Assembly (NCBI GenBank): GCA_023429135.1
Contig: JAEYWD010000051.1
Coordinates: 1-25,431 of the forward strand
Length of the DNA: 25,431 nt
Direction: 5' to 3'
Source of the DNA: Bacteroidota bacterium
Lineage (GTDB): Bacteria; Bacteroidota; Bacteroidia; Bacteroidales; JAAUTT01
The notes beneath the pieces are model-generated. The model was not told the origin of the DNA, ran no database searches, and saw only the letters and a list, made by a program, of their open reading frames with translations. Numbering within the stretch: position 1 is the first letter of the stretch; every line of letters begins with the position of its first letter. Shown here piece after piece: positions 21,759 to 25,431 of the stretch. The position numbers and the translations under genes were made by a program.

Positions 21759-22751
21759 TTATTCCAAAATCTTCAGCAGTTCGTCCAGTTTTGGAGTAAG
21801 AATTATTTCAGTACGGCGGTTCTTTTGACGGGCTTGAGGAGTTTTAGCTTTATCAATTGGAAGGAACTCACTTCTTCCTGCAGCAGTTAAACGAACAGGA
21901 TCGATTTTGCTGTTTTCTGTTAGAATTCGTACAACAGCGGTAGCGCGCTTGGCACTCAGGTCCCAGTTATCCTTAACGGATGCATCGGAACGGTAAGGAA
22001 CATCATCGGTATGGCCTTCAATAAGTACATTGATATCAGTATTCAGTTCAAGAACTTTTGCCAGCTTTTTCAGTGCATTCACACCGTTAGGCTCTACAAC
22101 GTAACTACCCGATTTAAACAACAGCTTTTCATCTAGCGAAACATACACTTTCCCATTTTTAACATTTACTGAAAGCCCGTTATTCTCGAACCCTAGAAGG
22201 GCATTCGACACTTTACTTTTCAAAGCTGCAACTGCAGAATCCTTACGGTTAAGTATCGACTGAAGCTCTTTCATCTTCTGATTATTTTTTTCAAGTTCAA
22301 ACTGCATCACCTCAAGATTGCGCTTTTTCTCATCAAGGTTACGCTCAGCGAGTTTCAGTTGCTCTTCACGTTTCTGCAAATCGGCCTGAGTTGTTTGAAG
22401 TTGCGATAAAAGTTTGGAGTTTTCGCGTGCACTACCCTTCACAAGGTTTTCCTGAGCACTCTGAAGCTCGTCGTACTGACTCTGAAGTTTTCTCAGGTCT
22501 TTATCCGCCTGACGCAAATCAGCGTAACGCTTCAGGGAGTCAGCAACAAGCTTCTTCCTTTCCGAATCACATTCCGACAATTTAGAATTCAACTCATTAT
22601 TATCCACCTGAAGCTTTTCAAGTTCTGATTTCAATTTTGCTTTTTCTTCTTCCAATGCCTGGCTCTGCTTTTTCACATCCTTAAATTTTGTAATTGGAAC
22701 ACAGGCATTGAGCATAATAAAACTGAGCAGTAAAAACATTATATTTTTCAT
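21759..22751 (-). CDS. OmpA-family peptidoglycan-binding lipoprotein with long coiled coil
   Basis: This is a 330-residue outer-membrane lipoprotein. The lipobox LNAC puts the lipidated Cys at residue 17. A coiled coil (about 25-180) of Lys/Glu/Gln/Leu heptads follows and would span the periplasm. The C-terminal OmpA-like domain (about 200-320) has VLIEGHTDDVPYR, NWDLSAKRATAVVRIL and RRTEIIL, the peptidoglycan-binding signature. It tethers the outer membrane to the cell wall. It is convergent with the DUF3857 gene, its stop lying 12 bp from the inverted-repeat element. An exact -7 box lies 29 bases upstream, inside a palindrome. Confidence 0.93.
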   Translation of the reverse strand: MKNIMFLLLSFIMLNACVPITKFKDVKKQSQALEEEKAKLKSELEKLQVDNNELNSKLSECDSERKKLVADSLKRYADLRQADKDLRKLQSQYDELQSAQENLVKGSARENSKLLSQLQTTQADLQKREEQLKLAERNLDEKKRNLEVMQFELEKNNQKMKELQSILNRKDSAVAALKSKVSNALLGFENNGLSVNVKNGKVYVSLDEKLLFKSGSYVVEPNGVNALKKLAKVLELNTDINVLIEGHTDDVPYRSDASVKDNWDLSAKRATAVVRILTENSKIDPVRLTAAGRSEFLPIDKAKTPQARQKNRRTEIILTPKLDELLKILE

Positions 22752-22775
22752 ATGTAAAAATTAAGCAGGTTCAAC

Positions 22776-22794
22776 TTAGCAAATATATTGCTAA
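22776..22794 (-). promoter_or_regulatory. -7 box of the OmpA gene inside a palindrome
   Basis: Minus-strand TATATTTG (22780-22787) matches TANNTTTG exactly. It is enclosed by TTAGCAA (22776-22782) and TTGCTAA (22788-22794), a 7-bp inverted repeat with a 5-bp spacer. No good -33 box is present. A repressor bound to the palindrome would block the promoter. Confidence 0.45.
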
Positions 22795-22944
22795 ACTTCT
22801 TTTATAAACAGAAAGCCAGTATAATTATTGCAAGTTACCTGGGAATCAGGATTAAATAGCCCAAGATTATTTCTGAAAGCTTCTAAATAAGATACGTTGA
22901 AGTATTTTTTTATATCATTCAAAAATAATCAATATTAAAATTAA

Positions 22945-22952
22945 TATCTTTG
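22945..22952 (+). promoter_or_regulatory. Putative -7 box of dxs
   Basis: TATCTTTG matches TANNTTTG exactly, 30 bases before the dxs ATG. The expected -33 TTTG is missing (A-rich sequence there), so this is a partial call. The 230-bp divergent region between the OmpA gene and dxs holds no gene. Confidence 0.5.
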
Positions 22953-22981
22953 ACGCTTGAAGGTACTGATAACCATACGGA

Positions 22982-24904
22982 ATGGAAGAGGTGAAAAAAA
23001 GCCTGCTTGAAGCAATTAACAACACAGCCGACTTAAAAAAGCTGAAACCTGAAGAACTTATTGCCGTTAGTGATGAGCTCCGGCAGTTTATAATTGAAGT
23101 TGTAAGTAACAATTCAGGTCACTTGGGCGCAAGTCTTGGAGTGGTTGAACTTACCGTTGCGCTTCATTATGTATTTAATACTCCATCCGATCCCATTATC
23201 TGGGATGTTGGACATCAGGCATATGGTCACAAAATACTTACAGGCCGTCGCGATCAGTTCCACACCAACCGAAAATTTGGTGGAGTAAGCGGCTTCCCTA
23301 AAATGAGCGAAAGCGAGTACGATTCATTTGGTGTTGGCCATTCATCCACATCTATCTCGGCTGCATTAGGTATGGCTATGGCTGCTCAGATTAATGGAGA
23401 AAAGGACAAGCAAATAGTAGCTGTTATTGGCGATGGATCCATGACCGGAGGAATGGCATTTGAAGGTTTGAACAATGCGGGAACCTCAAAAGCAAATCTT
23501 TTGGTTATTCTGAACGACAACAATATGGCTATTGACCCTAACGTTGGAGCCCTTAAAGAATATCTTCTCGACATCACAACTTCGCGTACCTACAACAAGT
23601 TCAAAACTGATGTATGGAACGCGCTGGGAGCCATAAAGCTTAAACCTAACCCGCAAAGGTTGGTTCAAAAAATTGAAAATGGTATTAAAGCCATCCTTCT
23701 TAAACAGAGTAACCTTTTTGAATCGCTCAACTTCCGGTATTTTGGCCCTATTGATGGCCACGATGTGAAGCATCTGGTAAAGACTTTGTCCGATTTAAAA
23801 AACATTCCCGGTCCAAAAATTCTGCATGTTCTAACAACCAAAGGAAAAGGATATAAGTTTGCTGAAGAGGATCAAACAACCTGGCATGCTCCAGGCCTAT
23901 TCAACATGCACACCGGAGAGATTATCCGCATTACTCCCGACTCACCTCAACCACCAAAATATCAGGACGTTTTTGGTCATACCCTTGTTGAACTGGCTGA
24001 TAAAAATGAAAAAATTGTAGGCATTACACCAGCCATGGCTAGCGGTTGCTCCATGAAATTTATGATGGACAAATATCCAACCCGCACCTTCGACGTTGGA
24101 ATTGCAGAGCAACATGCAGTTACTTTCTCTGCAGGATTGGCAGCTAAAGGGATGATTCCTTTCTGCAACATTTACTCCTCTTTTATGCAACGTGCCTACG
24201 ATCAGGTAATTCACGACGCGGCATTACAGAAACTTCAGGTGGTTTTTTGTCTTGACAGAGCCGGTTTGGTTGGCGAAGACGGACCAACACATCATGGAGC
24301 TTACGATTTGGCCTTTATGCGCTGCATACCCGAAATAGTTGTTTCAGCTCCTATGAACGAGGAAGAACTTCGTAATCTGATGTATACCGCCCAGGCAGAC
24401 AATTATGGATCGTTTGTAATACGTTACCCACGAGGAAACGGAGTAATGCCCGACTGGAGAAAACCTCTGAAGAAACTGCCCGTTGGAAAAGGACGAATGA
24501 TAAAGGATGGAAAAGATATCGCCATTTTAACACTTGGAACCGTTGGAAACTTCGCCGTTGAAGCATGCAAGCAGCTTCAATCTGAAATGATAGACGCCGC
24601 TCATTTTGACTTTCGTTTCCTGAAACCTTTGGATACAGAGCTCTTAACGCAGGTTTTACAACGTTTCTCGAAAATTATTACTGTTGAAGATGGCGCGCTT
24701 CCCGGTGGTTTTGGTTCGGCTGTAAGCGAATTTATGATCGACAACGGATTTACCGCAACCATAAAGCGTTTGGGAATACCCGATAAGTTTGTGGAACACG
24801 GGGCCTTACCCGAGCTTTACAAAGAGTGTGGTTACGACACCTCTGGAATTGTTAACGCGGTAAAGATGATGGTTGGTAAAAAAGTTTTCTCTCAGGTCGG
24901 ATAA
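22982..24904 (+). CDS. dxs: 1-deoxy-D-xylulose-5-phosphate synthase
   Basis: This TPP enzyme condenses pyruvate and glyceraldehyde-3-phosphate in the first step of the MEP isoprenoid pathway. The 640-residue protein has the normal length. SGHLGASLGVVELTVALHYV is at about 45-64, WDVGHQAYGHK at about 74-84 and FGVGHSSTSISAALG at about 116-130. The TPP/Mg motif GDGSMTGG (150-157) through NDNNMAI (178-184) follows, then YFGPIDGHD. The second half has the pyrimidine domain with DVGIAEQHAVTFSAGLA and DRAGLVGEDGPTHHGAYDL. The C-terminal domain carries VEDGALPGGFGSAV. It is followed 19 bp later by recO, so the two are probably co-transcribed. Confidence 0.97.
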   Translation: MEEVKKSLLEAINNTADLKKLKPEELIAVSDELRQFIIEVVSNNSGHLGASLGVVELTVALHYVFNTPSDPIIWDVGHQAYGHKILTGRRDQFHTNRKFGGVSGFPKMSESEYDSFGVGHSSTSISAALGMAMAAQINGEKDKQIVAVIGDGSMTGGMAFEGLNNAGTSKANLLVILNDNNMAIDPNVGALKEYLLDITTSRTYNKFKTDVWNALGAIKLKPNPQRLVQKIENGIKAILLKQSNLFESLNFRYFGPIDGHDVKHLVKTLSDLKNIPGPKILHVLTTKGKGYKFAEEDQTTWHAPGLFNMHTGEIIRITPDSPQPPKYQDVFGHTLVELADKNEKIVGITPAMASGCSMKFMMDKYPTRTFDVGIAEQHAVTFSAGLAAKGMIPFCNIYSSFMQRAYDQVIHDAALQKLQVVFCLDRAGLVGEDGPTHHGAYDLAFMRCIPEIVVSAPMNEEELRNLMYTAQADNYGSFVIRYPRGNGVMPDWRKPLKKLPVGKGRMIKDGKDIAILTLGTVGNFAVEACKQLQSEMIDAAHFDFRFLKPLDTELLTQVLQRFSKIITVEDGALPGGFGSAVSEFMIDNGFTATIKRLGIPDKFVEHGALPELYKECGYDTSGIVNAVKMMVGKKVFSQVG

Positions 24905-24923
24905 AGACAAACATGCTAATCCC

Positions 24924-25431
24924 ATGAATATAAAAACGAGGGGAATAGTATTTCATCATATCAAATACAGCGACACCAGCCTTATTGCGACAATTTATAC
25001 CGAAACCTCAGGACGGAAATCGTTTTTAATCAAAGGCATTTACCGACCAAAATCTTTAATAAAACCAGGATTTTTTCAGCCATTAACTTTGCTCCAGATA
25101 GAGATTTCGCTTTCGGCAAAAAGAGACCTTCAGAGAATAAAAGAAATATCACCTTCACCAGTCCTTGCTAACCTTTACAGCAATGTTAACAAGCAGGCAA
25201 TGGTATTTTTTATTGCCGAAGTTTTGTATAAAACGGTAAAGGAAGAGGAGCCTAATAAACCACTGTTCGAATTTCTTGATCACTCCATCCAATACCTGGA
25301 TGCAAGTGAAAACGATATCGCAAATTTTCACATTCTTTTCCTGCTGCAACTCTCAAAATTTCTGGGTTTCTTTCCGCTTGACAACTATTCGGAAACCAAC
25401 AATGTTTTTGATGCGTTGAACGGAAGCTTTG
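24924..25431 (+). CDS. recO: DNA repair protein RecO, N-terminal part
   Basis: The gene runs off the right edge; 169 codons are visible from the ATG at 24924. The N-terminus MNIKTRGIVFHHIKYSDTSL is the RecO OB-fold start. It continues with TIYTETSGRKSFLIKGIYRP, PLTLLQIEISLS and LQRIKEISPSP, then the helical segment VFFIAEVLYKTVKEEEPNKP and FHILFLLQLSKFLGFFPLDN. RecO loads RecA on SSB-coated DNA together with RecR. The Bacteroidota form usually lacks a canonical zinc finger; that part is not visible here. The 19-bp distance after dxs suggests a shared transcript. Confidence 0.9.
   Translation, partial: MNIKTRGIVFHHIKYSDTSLIATIYTETSGRKSFLIKGIYRPKSLIKPGFFQPLTLLQIEISLSAKRDLQRIKEISPSPVLANLYSNVNKQAMVFFIAEVLYKTVKEEEPNKPLFEFLDHSIQYLDASENDIANFHILFLLQLSKFLGFFPLDNYSETNNVFDALNGSF

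Noticed and set aside
21675..21890. Open frame on the plus strand across the repeat element
   Set aside because: It reads through the inverted repeat and the antisense of the OmpA gene; no protein-like features.

Overview
This window is a stretch of ordinary chromosome from a member of the Bacteroidota, probably an environmental Bacteroidales/Marinilabiliales-type organism. The evidence is the gene content: single-chain GlyRS, DUF3857 protein, secreted GH2 beta-galactosidase, M24 aminopeptidase, OmpA-type coiled-coil lipoprotein, and conserved hypotheticals typical of the phylum. It is supported by AT-rich intergenic DNA, near-absent Shine-Dalgarno sequences, and exact copies of the Bacteroidota -7 box TANNTTTG in front of eight transcription units. 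I see no rRNA, tRNA, CRISPR array, transposase, integrase or phage genes. No gene-free stretch exceeds 300 bases.

Layout. 1-1299 (minus): the N-terminus of a small antitoxin-like protein and a Gfo/Idh/MocA oxidoreductase. 1460-2582 (minus): a tight three-gene operon of ECF sigma factor, His-rich small membrane protein and HMA-like 70-residue protein. 2876-4521 (plus): two translationally coupled exported phosphodiesterases (EEP and GDPD families), ended by a strong bidirectional terminator against the M24 aminopeptidase (minus). 6211-7895: a conserved hypothetical converging on, and overlapping, a CPBP intramembrane protease. 7977-9552: dusB and a small Tudor/CarD-like hypothetical. 9560-13634 (minus): nadB followed by a secreted GH2 beta-galactosidase. 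13908-16189 (plus): an exported protein built from two tandem TonB-C-like repeats, then glyS. 16255-18513: a GlxA-type (DJ-1/PfpI plus AraC) regulator divergent from two related SRPBCC proteins, with two 11-bp direct repeats 22 bp apart in the shared promoter. 18656-21543: a GT4-type glycosyltransferase and a DUF3857/transglutaminase-like pseudoenzyme. 21585-21747: a repeat-like, MITE-sized inverted-repeat element. 21759-22751 (minus): OmpA-family lipoprotein. 22982-25431 (plus): dxs and the start of recO.

Most genes are housekeeping: NAD synthesis, tRNA modification and charging, isoprenoid precursors, DNA repair. The more distinctive modules are the regulator/SRPBCC locus with a readable operator, the sigma/His-rich/HMA-like operon (possibly metal or envelope stress), the duplicated TonB-C-like protein, and the composite inverted-repeat element. 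Several start codons were moved from the longest reading frame, because the longer starts are non-ATG or lie inside a promoter or repeat.
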